Source: Paraflavitalea devenefica (GTDB lineage Bacteria; Bacteroidota; Bacteroidia; Chitinophagales; Chitinophagaceae). From it: a stretch of 64,000 nt of DNA. Below the pieces are notes generated by a model, which saw nothing but the letters and a program-made list of their open reading frames with translations, had not been told where the DNA came from and ran no database searches. The translations under genes and the position numbers were made by a program. The DNA lies in NCBI RefSeq assembly GCF_011759375.1, contig NZ_JAARML010000003.1, positions 806,001 through 870,000 of the forward strand, read 5' to 3'. This document shows, one piece after another, positions 34,515-42,957 of the stretch. Every line of letters begins with the position of its first letter. Position 1 is the first letter of the stretch.

Positions 34515-35765
34515 TTAATACTCAAACTTCCGCAGCTTCGGCGCCTTGAACCACATGGCCAGTACAACCAGTAAGGTCATAGAGCCGCCAAAGATCACTG
34601 AGGGTACAATGCCCATTAGCTTGGCGGCAACACCGCTTTCAACACTGCCGATCTCATTCGAGGAATTGATGAACATGGAATTCACGGAAGATACCCGTCC
34701 GCGCATATGGTCCGGCGTCTTTAACTGGAGGATCGTTCCCCGTACCACCACACTAATGCCGTCCATGGCGCCGCTCACCAGCAGCGCTACAAAAGAAAGC
34801 CAGTATATTTTCGACAGGCCAAAAGTGATAATGCACAAGCCATATCCTGCCACTACATACAACAGGATAAGCCCCTGCTTACGGCGCAGCGGGTAAAAAG
34901 TAAGCGCGAGGATCACGGCCATCGAGCCTATATCTGCGGCCGCATTCAGCCAGCCAAAACCAATCGAGCCTACATGCAGTATCTTCCCGGCGAAAAAAGG
35001 AATAATAGCTGTTACGCCGCCAAACAACACGGCCAGCATATCAAGCGTAAAAGCGCCCAGTAATTCCTTCGTGGCAAATACATACCGCAATCCCTCCTTC
35101 ACGCTCTCCCAGGTCTTTTGCTCTGTATTCACATGCAGGTTGGGTTTGGGCTTGATACGCCATATGCTGAAGGCGGCAATCATCAGGTAACCAATAATGA
35201 TCAGGAAAGAAACCGTATAACCAGCATACGCTACCAGCAGCCCGGCAGAGCCATGCCCCAGTACAGAGGCTGTCAGCCAGGTGGTGGAGCTCCAGGTAAC
35301 AGCATTGGGCAAAACATCTTTAGGGACCAGTTGTGCCAGAATAGAACTGGCGGAAGGCCCCGTGAAGCTGCGTATAATACCGGTGCAGAAAATGATCAGG
35401 TAAATACCATATTGCACAAACCTTTTACCCAGATCATGTTCAACGCCGGGACGGGTAATAAAAAGCAGGCCCACCACACACAGCAGGTACAATACAATGC
35501 TAAGGAGCAACAGGGAACGTTTATCGCTTTTATCTACGACATGCCCGGAGTACAGGGCCAGTGAAATGGCAGGAATGGCTTCAGACAAGCCTACCATCGC
35601 AATCAGCAGGGGATCATCGGTGAGCAGGTACATCTTCCACAATACCAGCGTAGTCACCATACGCATGCCCATAATAAAGAAGAAACGTTGTGAAATGTAG
35701 TAGCGGAACTCCTTGATACGAACGGATGCAAACGGACTGTTGTGGCTTTGAAGATCAGTATCCAT
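34515..35765 (-). CDS. Major facilitator superfamily transporter
   Basis: From ATG 35765 (MDTDLQSHNSPFASVRIKEF) the product has 416 residues with about 12 hydrophobic segments. SEAIPAISLALYSGHVVDKSDKR is the loop-2 motif of the family, and RSFTGPSASSILAQLVPKDVLPNA matches the enterobactin-exporter-like MFS_3 group. The upstream ATG at 35789 lies in front of a -7 box and is not preferred. The direction is probably export, but the substrate is unknown. It stands alone. Confidence 0.92.
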   Translation of the reverse strand: MDTDLQSHNSPFASVRIKEFRYYISQRFFFIMGMRMVTTLVLWKMYLLTDDPLLIAMVGLSEAIPAISLALYSGHVVDKSDKRSLLLLSIVLYLLCVVGLLFITRPGVEHDLGKRFVQYGIYLIIFCTGIIRSFTGPSASSILAQLVPKDVLPNAVTWSSTTWLTASVLGHGSAGLLVAYAGYTVSFLIIIGYLMIAAFSIWRIKPKPNLHVNTEQKTWESVKEGLRYVFATKELLGAFTLDMLAVLFGGVTAIIPFFAGKILHVGSIGFGWLNAAADIGSMAVILALTFYPLRRKQGLILLYVVAGYGLCIITFGLSKIYWLSFVALLVSGAMDGISVVVRGTILQLKTPDHMRGRVSSVNSMFINSSNEIGSVESGVAAKLMGIVPSVIFGGSMTLLVVLAMWFKAPKLRKFEY

Positions 35766-35770
35766 GGCCG

Positions 35771-35778
35771 CAAAAATA
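35771..35778 (-). promoter_or_regulatory. -7 element (TATTTTTG) five bases before the MFS start codon
   Basis: On the minus strand TATTTTTG-CGGCC-ATG places transcription start at or next to the ATG at 35765. This decides the start in favour of MDTDLQSH and implies a leaderless or nearly leaderless mRNA. Confidence 0.5.
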
Positions 35779-35793
35779 AAGGATTCCATGCAT

Positions 35794-35819
35794 TGACAGT
35801 CTGAGCCTGTCGAAGGCGG
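35794..35819 (+). repeat. Partial REP-like element
   Basis: Gacagtctgagcctgtcgaaggcgg carries the CTGAGCCTGTCGAAG core shared with the full copies at 49441 and 58216. It lies between the MFS gene and the deoxynucleoside kinase gene. Confidence 0.6.
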
Positions 35820-35861
35820 TTAACAACTAATCTTCCCGCCTTCCCGTCTTACCGGCTAAGC

Positions 35862-36494
35862 CTATGGCAACGTAAGATAACGCTGGCCATAATCATGGTC
35901 TTTCTCCAGTGCGTCAATGATCACCTGCAGGTGCTTTTCATTGCCCAGGAAATCGGCATTGCTGGCATCTACAAACAACGTTTTAAGATTGTGTTGCTTG
36001 ATATAATTGGTGTAGGTCTCTTGTATCTTAAACAGGTATTCATCGGGAATAGCCTGCTCATAAGAGCGGTTGCGTTTCCGGATATTCTGTTGCAGCTTAT
36101 TCACGGGCGAATGCAGGTAGATCAGGATCTCCGGTTGGGGTATCTGCTGGTGAATGATCTCAAACAACTTCTGGTACAGGCGAAACTCCTCTTCGGGCAG
36201 GTTTACCTTGGCAAAAAGCAGGCATTTCGTAAACAGGTAATCAGTGATCGTTATACTCTGGAACAGGTCTTTCGTATGGATCAGTTCTTTCAGTTGCTTA
36301 TAACGCTCGGCCATAAAGAACAACTCCAGCGGAAAAGCATACTGGCTGGGATTCTCATAAAACTTCGAGAGGAAAGGGTTATCCGCAAAGGCTTCCAGGA
36401 TCAGGCGGGCATTGTATCGTTTGGCCAGTAAGTGCGCTAAGGTGGTTTTACCCGCCCCTATATTGCCTTCTATTGTTATAAAGTGATAATTCAT
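35862..36494 (-). CDS. Deoxynucleoside kinase (dNK/dAK-dGK family)
   Basis: From ATG 36494 (MNYHFITIEGNIGAGKTTLA) the product is 210 residues. The P-loop GNIGAGKTT opens the protein, followed by FADNPFLSKFYENPSQYAFPLELFFMAERY, typical of deoxyadenosine/deoxyguanosine kinases. Near the end are the LID-like arginines NIRKRNRSYEQ and the LKTLFVDAS strand. The enzyme phosphorylates deoxynucleosides in the salvage pathway. The upstream ATG at 36629 adds 45 residues encoded by a repeat-rich stretch and is rejected. folK lies upstream on the same strand, with the gaagtctgaag repeat between the two genes. Confidence 0.93.
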   Translation of the reverse strand: MNYHFITIEGNIGAGKTTLAHLLAKRYNARLILEAFADNPFLSKFYENPSQYAFPLELFFMAERYKQLKELIHTKDLFQSITITDYLFTKCLLFAKVNLPEEEFRLYQKLFEIIHQQIPQPEILIYLHSPVNKLQQNIRKRNRSYEQAIPDEYLFKIQETYTNYIKQHNLKTLFVDASNADFLGNEKHLQVIIDALEKDHDYGQRYLTLP

Positions 36495-36583
36495 AATGTA
36501 TGGGAACTCAGGAGTCAGACCTCCAAAATAAAGGAAATGACTACATACATATTGGGTGTGAACATAATTTGTGGAAAAAATAA

Positions 36584-36680
36584 AGTCAGAAGCCTGAAGT
36601 CGGAAGTCTGAAGCTGGAATAAAGAGCATGAACTCCGAAGATCAGGATCTTCAGACCTCGGGCTTCAGACTTCAGACCAC
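36584..36680. repeat. GTCTGAAG/CTTCAGAC inverted-repeat cluster at the folK 3' end
   Basis: Words of the type gtctgaag (from 36584 and 36606) face three copies of cttcagac (36649, 36663, 36670). At the centre is AAGATC-AG-GATCTT (36638-36651). The outer copies run into the end of folK and supply its last codons and stop. It could fold into a long imperfect hairpin after folK. Confidence 0.65.
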
Positions 36681-37156
36681 CGCTTCACTTCCAGCATATC
36701 CGGGCACTCCTGCAATAACTGATCAACACTTTTCTTCAATACCGGGTGTACCAACCCGGGGGCTATCTCCTGCAAGGGTGTCAATGCAAAACGGCGGTTC
36801 TGTACTTCCGGGTGGGGAACGGTCAGTGCCGGATCGTTAATAATAGCATCATTAAAAAATAATATATCAATATCAATAATGCGTGGCCCATACCTTTCCT
36901 GCCGCACCCGGCCAAGCAATACCTCTGTTTGCAGGATCTGTTGCAGTAAATGCGTGGGAGTAAAAGAAGTGCTCAACAAAAGCGCCTGGTTCAGGAAGGC
37001 CTGCTGATCTGTTTTGCCCCAGGCTGCCGTTTCATAAATAGCGGATTGCCGCACAACATGGCCGCCGCAGCTTTGGTCAATGGCGGTTACAGCCTGCCGC
37101 AGGTTTTCCCGCCTGTCGCCTACATTGCCGCCTATCAGTAAATACACATTATTCAT
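36665..37156 (-). CDS. folK: 2-amino-4-hydroxy-6-hydroxymethyldihydropteridine pyrophosphokinase (HPPK)
   Basis: 163 residues. MNNVYLLIGGNVGDRRENL is the N-terminal strand and loop of HPPK, AIYETAAWGKTDQQAFLNQA holds the pterin-binding region, and RYGPRIIDIDILFFND is the PROSITE HPPK signature with the two magnesium-binding aspartates. The enzyme transfers pyrophosphate from ATP to the pterin in folate synthesis. The C-terminal WSEV and stop come from the adjoining gtctgaag repeat. The other folate genes are not in the window. Divergent from sppA. Confidence 0.96.
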   Translation of the reverse strand: MNNVYLLIGGNVGDRRENLRQAVTAIDQSCGGHVVRQSAIYETAAWGKTDQQAFLNQALLLSTSFTPTHLLQQILQTEVLLGRVRQERYGPRIIDIDILFFNDAIINDPALTVPHPEVQNRRFALTPLQEIAPGLVHPVLKKSVDQLLQECPDMLEVKRWSEV

Positions 37157-37160
37157 ATAT

Positions 37161-37191
37161 TGCAGTCTGTCAAAGGGTCAAATATCTTTGA
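37161..37191 (+). promoter_or_regulatory. Promoter TTG-N20-TATCTTTG of sppA
   Basis: TTG (37161-37163) and TATCTTTG (37184-37191) with a 20-base spacer match the Bacteroidota promoter. Transcription would start near 37198, giving a leader of under 20 bases before the ATG at 37216. Confidence 0.65.
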
Positions 37192-37215
37192 ATTTTGTAT
37201 AAAACCAAGTTGTTG

Positions 37216-38970
37216 ATGAATAGCTTTTTCAAAATATTCTTTGCTTCACTGGCCGCCTTATTCCTGTTCACGATCATGGTGTTCTTCATGGCCCTGGGAT
37301 TCTTGTCGGGACTGGCAACTCCGGAAAAAGAAGAAACAGGGGCCAGGGCCGTACTCGTACTCGACCTCTCACAGCCTTTCCAGGAGATCAAGATAGAGAA
37401 TCCGCTCGCCGGCCTGGGGGGTGGCGAACGACACAGCATACCTGCTTTATATGACGTAGTGCGCCTCATCCGCGAGGCAAAAAGCGATTCCTCCGTAAAA
37501 GGCATTTACATCAAAAGTGGGATAAACGTGAATGGCTTTGCCGCCAGTGATGAGATCCGCAATGCCCTGCTGGACTTCAAATCAGGCGGTAAGTTCATCT
37601 ATGCTTATGCCGATGTGATTACACAGGGCGCCTACCACGTAGCCAATGTAGCCAATAAAATATATTGTAACCCGAAAGGGGGGGTAGACTGGCGGGGATT
37701 TTCCATGCAGATGGTATACCTGAAAGGTACTTTGGAGAAACTGGAAATAGAACCACAGATCTTTTATGCCGGTAAATTCAAGAGCGCTACCGAGCCTTTC
37801 CGTGAAGATAAAATGACAGACGCCAACCGGCTGCAAACAGGCGTGATCCTGAATGACCTGTATGGACATTTCCTTTCACAAACAGCCGATACCCGTAAGA
37901 TCGATACGGCTACCCTGCACCAATATGCCAATGAAAACCTTATCCAGTATGCAGCAGATGCCCTGAAATATAAACTGGTAGACGGGCTTAAATATGATGA
38001 TGAAGTACAGGGCGAGATCAAGGACAGGTTGAAAGTGGACAAATTTGATAAGATCAACTTCATCAGCCTGGGTAAATATGCACAGGCGGTAGAGTATAAA
38101 CAAAAAGGCAAAGAAAAGATCGCTGTCATTTATGCCCAGGGCGATATCGTTGACGGAAAGGGCGACCAGGAAAGGATCGGCGGGGAAACCTACCGCAACC
38201 TCATCCGCAAAGCCCGCCTGGACAAAGAAGTAAAGGCCATCGTTATCCGCATCAATTCAGGCGGAGGTAGCGCCATGGCCAGCGAGAACATCTGGCGCGA
38301 ACTGACAGTGGCCCGGAAAGATAAACCCGTCATCGTGAGTTTTGGTGATGTGGCAGCCTCCGGTGGTTACTATCTTGCCTGTAATGCCGACAGCATTTTT
38401 GCACAGCCCAATACCATTACCGGTTCTATTGGCGTATTTATGATGCTGCCCAATTTGCAGAACTTCTTTAAAGACAAGATGGGCATGACCTTCGACGGTG
38501 TGAAAACCTCCCCCGATGCGGACCTGTTCACCGTGACCAAACCACTGACCCCCGCACAAAGGCAATATTTACAGAACGAGGTAGACACCATTTACCACAG
38601 CTTCAAGGAGCGGGTGGCTGATGGCCGCAAAATGTCTATTGAATTCGTAGACAGCATAGGGCAGGGGCGTGTCTGGAGCGGTACCCGTGCCCTGGAACTG
38701 GGACTGGTAGATCGTTTGGGCGGTCTCGATGCGGCTATTGCCAGCGCTGCCCGCATGGCAAAGCTCACCGACTATGGCCTGAAAGAGTTCCCGGAACCAC
38801 TCAACATATTCGATAGGATCTTTGGCGATTACCAGCAAAATGCCAAACAATCTGCCATCAAAGAAGAACTAGGCCCCGAAGGAATGAAAACCTACAATAC
38901 GCTCAAACGTGCAAGAGGTATGATAGGCATATCACAGGCCAGGCTGCCTTTTGATTTTACAATAAACTGA
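37216..38970 (+). CDS. sppA: Signal peptide peptidase SppA, 67-kDa (two-domain) type
   Basis: From ATG 37216 (MNSFFKIFFASLAALFLFTI) the product has 584 residues, the length of the double-domain SppA of E. coli type. A single N-terminal transmembrane segment anchors it. The catalytic lysine is K187 in YAGKFKSATEPF and the nucleophile S382 in DVAASGGYYLACNAD, matching the Lys/Ser dyad shared between the two repeats. It cuts cleaved signal peptides in the cytoplasmic membrane. The TTG at 37195 would extend it by seven residues but lies at the predicted transcription start. The gene has its own promoter. Confidence 0.95.
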   Translation: MNSFFKIFFASLAALFLFTIMVFFMALGFLSGLATPEKEETGARAVLVLDLSQPFQEIKIENPLAGLGGGERHSIPALYDVVRLIREAKSDSSVKGIYIKSGINVNGFAASDEIRNALLDFKSGGKFIYAYADVITQGAYHVANVANKIYCNPKGGVDWRGFSMQMVYLKGTLEKLEIEPQIFYAGKFKSATEPFREDKMTDANRLQTGVILNDLYGHFLSQTADTRKIDTATLHQYANENLIQYAADALKYKLVDGLKYDDEVQGEIKDRLKVDKFDKINFISLGKYAQAVEYKQKGKEKIAVIYAQGDIVDGKGDQERIGGETYRNLIRKARLDKEVKAIVIRINSGGGSAMASENIWRELTVARKDKPVIVSFGDVAASGGYYLACNADSIFAQPNTITGSIGVFMMLPNLQNFFKDKMGMTFDGVKTSPDADLFTVTKPLTPAQRQYLQNEVDTIYHSFKERVADGRKMSIEFVDSIGQGRVWSGTRALELGLVDRLGGLDAAIASAARMAKLTDYGLKEFPEPLNIFDRIFGDYQQNAKQSAIKEELGPEGMKTYNTLKRARGMIGISQARLPFDFTIN

Positions 38971-39033
38971 GGAACTTCAGACTTCGTGCTTAAAAGCATA
39001 GTTTTGCTGCTCATTTAACAGCTACCCCCGCAT

Positions 39034-40140
39034 ATGCCGCAACCATACAATCAGCTCAGAGCTATGCTGGCCATTACCAAAGCCAGCCTCAAAGCTGTTT
39101 TCAGAAGCCCCAGTGCCGTCGTATTCAGTTTTGCCTTTCCCATGATCTTCATATTGATCTTTGGGTTCCTGGGGGGAGGTGGCGGTATCAACCTGCGCAT
39201 TGCATTCGACAGGCAAACGGATACTACCAGTGCTTTGTACCAGGCCGTTAAAAATGTTCCCGGCATACGGATCATACAGAAGGATGATAAGGAACTGACA
39301 GAAGACCTGGAAAAAGGCAGGATGACAGCGATTGTGCGTATTCAAAAAAGCAGGGACTCTTTATCCTCCTGGAATATCAGCTTCAAAAGTTCAGGAGCGG
39401 TCAATCCCCAGAATGTGCAGGTACTGCGTTCCATATTTGAGTCCATCATCAAACGCATGGATGAGGCCATATATGCCGACCGGAAAACCGTGGCTACGAT
39501 CAGTAATAACGTAGAGAAAATACCCGGCCGGGTGTATCGTACCATTGACTTTATCTTGCCCGGCCAGCTCGGCTTTTCCTTATTAAGCGCCGGTGTATTC
39601 GGGGTGGCTTTCATTTTCTACAACCTGCGGCAAACGCTTGTATTGAAACGCTTTTTTGCCACCCCCATCAAGCGTTCTTACATCTTGTTGGGAGAAGGAT
39701 TGAGCCGGGTGATCTTTCAGATGATCACCGCCGTGGTGATCTTACTGGCGGGGCATTTCTTCTTTAAGTTTACCCTCATACATGGCCTGGTCTCCTTTAT
39801 TGAATTGCTCATCCTGAGTTTTATAGCGCTGGTTGTATTTATGGGATTTGGTTTTGTAGTGAGTGGTATTGCCAAAAACGAAAGCGCCATACCGCCGTTG
39901 GCCAACCTCTTTACCCTGCCTCAGTTCCTGCTGGCAGGAACCTTTTTCCCGATTGACAATTTCCCTTCCTGGCTGCAACCCATTTGCCGGGCGCTGCCGC
40001 TTACCCATATGAACGATGCCATGCGCAATGTGGCTTTTGAGGGGGCGCACCTCACGGATTGCGGCAAACAACTGGGGGTACTGGCTATCTGGGGGGTATT
40101 TTCCTATGTAGCTGCTATCAAAACATTTAAATGGGAATAA
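39034..40140 (+). CDS. ABC-2 type transporter permease
   Basis: 368 residues. One N-terminal transmembrane segment (VVFSFAFPMIFILIFGFLGG) is followed by an extracytoplasmic domain of ~130 residues (residues 50-180) and then five or six segments (GFSLLSAGVFGVAFIFY, FQMITAVVILLAGHFFF, LLILSFIALVVFMGFGFVVSG, NLFTLPQFLLAGTFFPIDNFP). RALPLTHMNDAMRNVAFEG is the C-terminal signature of ABC-2/DrrB-like exporters. The nucleotide-binding partner is not adjacent and must be encoded elsewhere. The substrate is unknown; drug, polymer or lipid export are common in this family. Confidence 0.92.
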   Translation: MPQPYNQLRAMLAITKASLKAVFRSPSAVVFSFAFPMIFILIFGFLGGGGGINLRIAFDRQTDTTSALYQAVKNVPGIRIIQKDDKELTEDLEKGRMTAIVRIQKSRDSLSSWNISFKSSGAVNPQNVQVLRSIFESIIKRMDEAIYADRKTVATISNNVEKIPGRVYRTIDFILPGQLGFSLLSAGVFGVAFIFYNLRQTLVLKRFFATPIKRSYILLGEGLSRVIFQMITAVVILLAGHFFFKFTLIHGLVSFIELLILSFIALVVFMGFGFVVSGIAKNESAIPPLANLFTLPQFLLAGTFFPIDNFPSWLQPICRALPLTHMNDAMRNVAFEGAHLTDCGKQLGVLAIWGVFSYVAAIKTFKWE

Positions 40141-40164
40141 GCTTTCCTTTCTAAAATATCCAAT

Positions 40165-40659
40165 ATGCGTTTTGTAAAATTAGGGTTGATCAGTATCGTA
40201 GCATTATCTATAGTGATATTCCTCCTGTCGCTGCTCATCCCTTCGCAGGTGCGTATCTCCCGGGCTATCAACATCACCGCGCCGAAAGACAGCATCATCC
40301 ACCAACTGTCCGATCTGCGGCAATGGCAGCAGTGGAATGAATTCACCGGGAGCCCTGAAATAACCAATCCCCGGTATAGTAACAATGCCTTTACCAGTGA
40401 TAACCTGCAGGTGCAACTCGTGTTGGTAAAAACAGATACCATTACTACGTTATGGCGGCAGCAAGGTGGCAGGGAAATTGCAAGTGGATTTACATTGCAT
40501 CAGGCCGGTAATACGGCTGTTGTGCAATGGTATTTTGATTTCCGGTTAAAATGGTACCCCTGGGAAAAATTCGCCAGCATTATTTTTGATAAGCAATTAG
40601 GACCGTCAATGGAGCAATCCCTTGCCGCCCTCAAAAAGACGCTGGAAAAAACGCCCTGA
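40165..40659 (+). CDS. SRPBCC (START-like) domain protein with N-terminal membrane anchor
   Basis: 164 residues. One N-terminal transmembrane helix (LGLISIVALSIVIFLLSLLI) precedes a domain with VRISRAINITAPKDSIIHQLSDLRQWQQWNEF, the strand, helix and tryptophan layout of polyketide-cyclase/SRPBCC proteins, which bind hydrophobic ligands in a helix-grip fold. The last helix is GPSMEQSLAALKKTLE. The start lies 25 bases after the ABC permease stop, so they may share a transcript. The ligand is unknown. Confidence 0.85.
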   Translation: MRFVKLGLISIVALSIVIFLLSLLIPSQVRISRAINITAPKDSIIHQLSDLRQWQQWNEFTGSPEITNPRYSNNAFTSDNLQVQLVLVKTDTITTLWRQQGGREIASGFTLHQAGNTAVVQWYFDFRLKWYPWEKFASIIFDKQLGPSMEQSLAALKKTLEKTP

Positions 40660-40699
40660 TCCCTTAATTTCATCCTACACTAAAATTAAATACGATTAT

Positions 40700-41212
40700 A
40701 TGAAAAAGCTATTGTTCCTTGCTGCCATCGCCATTGCTACTACTACACTTTTCTCAACCGATGCTTCCGCGCAGGGCGCTCCAAAAAGTCCGCATGACAC
40801 TGTAACTGTGAAAGATATAAAGGTTACCTATGGCCGTCCCTCTAAAAGAGGACGTGAAATTTTCGGCGGATTGGAAAAGTACGGAAAGGTTTGGCGTACC
40901 GGCGCCAACCAGGCTACTGAGATCACTTTTGCCAAAGACGTAACCTTCGGCGGTAAACCGGTAAAAGCAGGCACTTATACTTTATTTACTATCCCCAATG
41001 AAAAGGAATGGACAGTGATCCTCAACAGCCAGTTGAAACAGTGGGGTGCTTATAAATACGACGAGATCAAGGGTAGTGATGTACTGCAAGTAACAGTGCC
41101 CGTTAAGAAGCTGGACAAAGTGGTAGAACAGCATACCATCCGTTTTACACCCAAGAATGACCTGATCATCGAGTGGGACCAAACACAGATAACTGTGCCC
41201 ATTAAAGCATAA
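40700..41212 (+). CDS. DUF2911 family secreted protein
   Basis: From ATG 40700 (MKKLLFLAAIAIATTTLFST) the product has 170 residues and a signal peptide ending near DASAQ. The body (VTVKDIKVTYGRPSKRGREI, FGGLEKYGKVWRTGANQATE, KPVKAGTYTLFTIPNEKEW, VILNSQLKQWGAYKYDE) is the DUF2911 family, common in Bacteroidota and of unknown function. The earlier reading start at 40622 overlaps the previous gene and lacks a signal peptide, so it is rejected. A strong terminator lies 22 bases after the stop. Confidence 0.93.
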   Translation: MKKLLFLAAIAIATTTLFSTDASAQGAPKSPHDTVTVKDIKVTYGRPSKRGREIFGGLEKYGKVWRTGANQATEITFAKDVTFGGKPVKAGTYTLFTIPNEKEWTVILNSQLKQWGAYKYDEIKGSDVLQVTVPVKKLDKVVEQHTIRFTPKNDLIIEWDQTQITVPIKA

Positions 41213-41233
41213 CACCTGGTACAAAATAATATC

Positions 41234-41259
41234 AAAAGGCGACCCGAGGGTCGCCTTTT
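41234..41259 (+). terminator. Rho-independent terminator
   Basis: AAAAGGCGACC and GGTCGCCTTTT pair perfectly over 11 bases around CGAG, followed by a T-rich tract. It ends the DUF2911 transcript. Confidence 0.92.
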
Positions 41260-41727
41260 TGTTTGGCCTTGAGTCACAAGCAGCCGGGATGGCAGCCAGG
41301 TTGCCTGGAAATGGGTATGGAATGAGTGGGGGATGCTCAGCATATGGTCTAAGTATTGCCTGAACCTTGCACTGGTTCCCTATAGAACTATACCTATTCA
41401 GAGCACTCCAGTGCGCTTTTCAGGGCATTCCCTGGCCCTGTTTAGCGCACTCCATTCCTGGTAGGGTATACCATAGTTACAATTCCTTCCCAATTTGGGA
41501 AGGAGTTGTGTACAATCAGGGTTCCTTCCCGGTAGTTACAATGCCGTTTAAACGCAGTCTAAGGCCCCCTTTGCGGCCGGATCGACTTCTGGTAAGGAAA
41601 AGGGGTTGGCTGATCAAAAAAGGTAACTATGCGCCTGTAATAAGATGCTAAATTTCCAAGGCAGCCGGTAAAAATGGACCAGGATAAGTAAATTGTGGTA
41701 ACTATAACCCTAATCCATCAACTAACC
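41260..41727. other. Noncoding gap with weak 11-bp periodicity
   Basis: About 470 bases between the DUF2911 terminator and the next gene. It contains the 11-bp-period region (entered separately) and an inverted word pair AATTCCTTCCCAA/TTGGGAAGGAG at 41481-41505. Nothing else is recognised; the only sizeable reading frame here has no plausible protein character. Confidence 0.5.
41279..41487. repeat. Third region of weak 11-bp periodicity
   Basis: Cut every 11 bases from 41279, early units start with T and G (tgggtatggaa, tgagtggggga, tgctcagcata) while later units read agagcactcca (41400), agggcattccc (41422) and agcgcactcca (41444), i.e. at multiples of 11. The purine-rich first half and pyrimidine-rich second half resemble, more loosely, the facing arrays at 1707-2045. 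Column conservation is much weaker than there. Confidence 0.45.
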
Positions 41728-42306
41728 ATGGGACTTTTCGACTTCGGGAAACTTAAAAAAGCAACAACATCTTCTGCCACAGCAGTAGCTATCCTGTTCC
41801 TTTCATTGTTTATGAATGTCTGTACCGCTCAGACAAAAACTATTGACTCTACCAGCCACGGAAAGAACATTAAAGAACAGGCAGACAAGATGGGGCAATC
41901 CTTATTAAAAAAAGATTACAAAGGATTTGCTGTATATACTTATCCCAAAGTGCTGGCCATGATGGGAGGTGAGGGTAAAATGATCGAATTCCTGGAAAAA
42001 AGCGCCAAAGAAATGGCAGCCGAAAAAATGAGTATCAGCAAGGTAACTTTTGGCGAACCTTCCAAAATAATCACCAACGGAAAAGAGCTGCAAGGCACCA
42101 TCCCCCAAACCATTGAACTTAAAATGCCGGATGGCAGGCTTGTCTCCACGTCTACCCTCATTTTTATTTCAACAGATAACGGAAAGAAATGGTATTTCCT
42201 GGATACTTCCGGTAAGGATATACAAACCATGCGGAAAATATTTTCCAACCTAAGCGAACACCTGATAATCCCTAAAAAGGAAGAGCCGGTATTGCATGAT
42301 AACTAA
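41728..42306 (+). CDS. Hypothetical secreted protein
   Basis: From ATG 41728 (MGLFDFGKLKKATTSSATAV) the product has 192 residues. A long signal peptide ends near FMNVCTAQ. The mature part (KNIKEQADKMGQSLLKKDYKGFAVYTYPKVLAMMGGEGKM, shown in pieces here: KNIKEQADKMGQ, DYKGFAVYTYPKVL, GEGKMIEFLEK) and the C-terminal strands STLIFISTDNGKKWYFLDTS look like a small NTF2/DUF4019-like fold, but no family is firmly recognised. It is the first of three same-strand secreted proteins. Confidence 0.75.
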   Translation: MGLFDFGKLKKATTSSATAVAILFLSLFMNVCTAQTKTIDSTSHGKNIKEQADKMGQSLLKKDYKGFAVYTYPKVLAMMGGEGKMIEFLEKSAKEMAAEKMSISKVTFGEPSKIITNGKELQGTIPQTIELKMPDGRLVSTSTLIFISTDNGKKWYFLDTSGKDIQTMRKIFSNLSEHLIIPKKEEPVLHDN

Positions 42307-42340
42307 AGAGTAGATACAACAAATTATAAACCCTGAACAA

Positions 42341-42931
42341 ATGAAGTATGCTCTTCTGTTTTTACTCTTACTGACGATTGCCGGTGGTGCCTTTGCACAA
42401 CGTACGGTGGAAGGATATTACATCACACAGGAGAATGACTCGGTGACAGTGCAAATGAAAGTACCGGCCTTTCTGCTGGGAGGAATTAACTTTAAAAAGT
42501 TGCGCAAAGGCGTGGAGGCTATGGATAGCCTGAACGGTGCTAAACCAATAACACCGGTTGATGTGAAACGCATTGGGTTTGTCCATAAGAATGATCAATA
42601 CCAACTGGTTTCAAAACCTGAAAAAGGTGGTTCCCTGGCTTTTTTGCAGCCTGTCATTGTGGGGCCCAAGGCAAGTCTTTACCAATATGATCAGGAGGTG
42701 TCATCAGGAATGAACCATACCACGACGCAGGAGTTTTATACTTTTGAAAGACAGGACGGCACCCATTTATTCCTGACCAATTTTGCCAGCCTGTCTACCT
42801 TCAAAGAAAAACTGGGAGCGTTCTATGGCAGCAGTCCGGAAGTGCAGCAACTCATCAACAGCAGCTTTGAAGCCCGCAGGCATATACAAAGGGATATCAG
42901 GAAAGTAGTGGAAGCGGTGAATAAATCATAA
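42341..42931 (+). CDS. Hypothetical secreted protein
   Basis: 196 residues. A clean signal peptide (MKYALLFLLLLTIAGGAFAQ) precedes a beta-rich body (TVEGYYITQENDSVTVQMKV, VKRIGFVHKNDQYQLVSKPE, LAFLQPVIVGPKASLYQYDQ) and a helical end (FEARRHIQRDIRKVVEAV). It resembles Bacteroidota periplasmic proteins with no assigned domain. It lies 34 bases after the previous secreted gene, so they are probably co-transcribed. Confidence 0.75.
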   Translation: MKYALLFLLLLTIAGGAFAQRTVEGYYITQENDSVTVQMKVPAFLLGGINFKKLRKGVEAMDSLNGAKPITPVDVKRIGFVHKNDQYQLVSKPEKGGSLAFLQPVIVGPKASLYQYDQEVSSGMNHTTTQEFYTFERQDGTHLFLTNFASLSTFKEKLGAFYGSSPEVQQLINSSFEARRHIQRDIRKVVEAVNKS

Positions 42932-42957
42932 ATCTTATCATTTCAAACCTACCAGGG

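Noticed and set aside
41367..41651. 94-residue frame in the 11-bp-period region
   Set aside because: No signal, domain or start context; the sequence is explained by the repeat composition.
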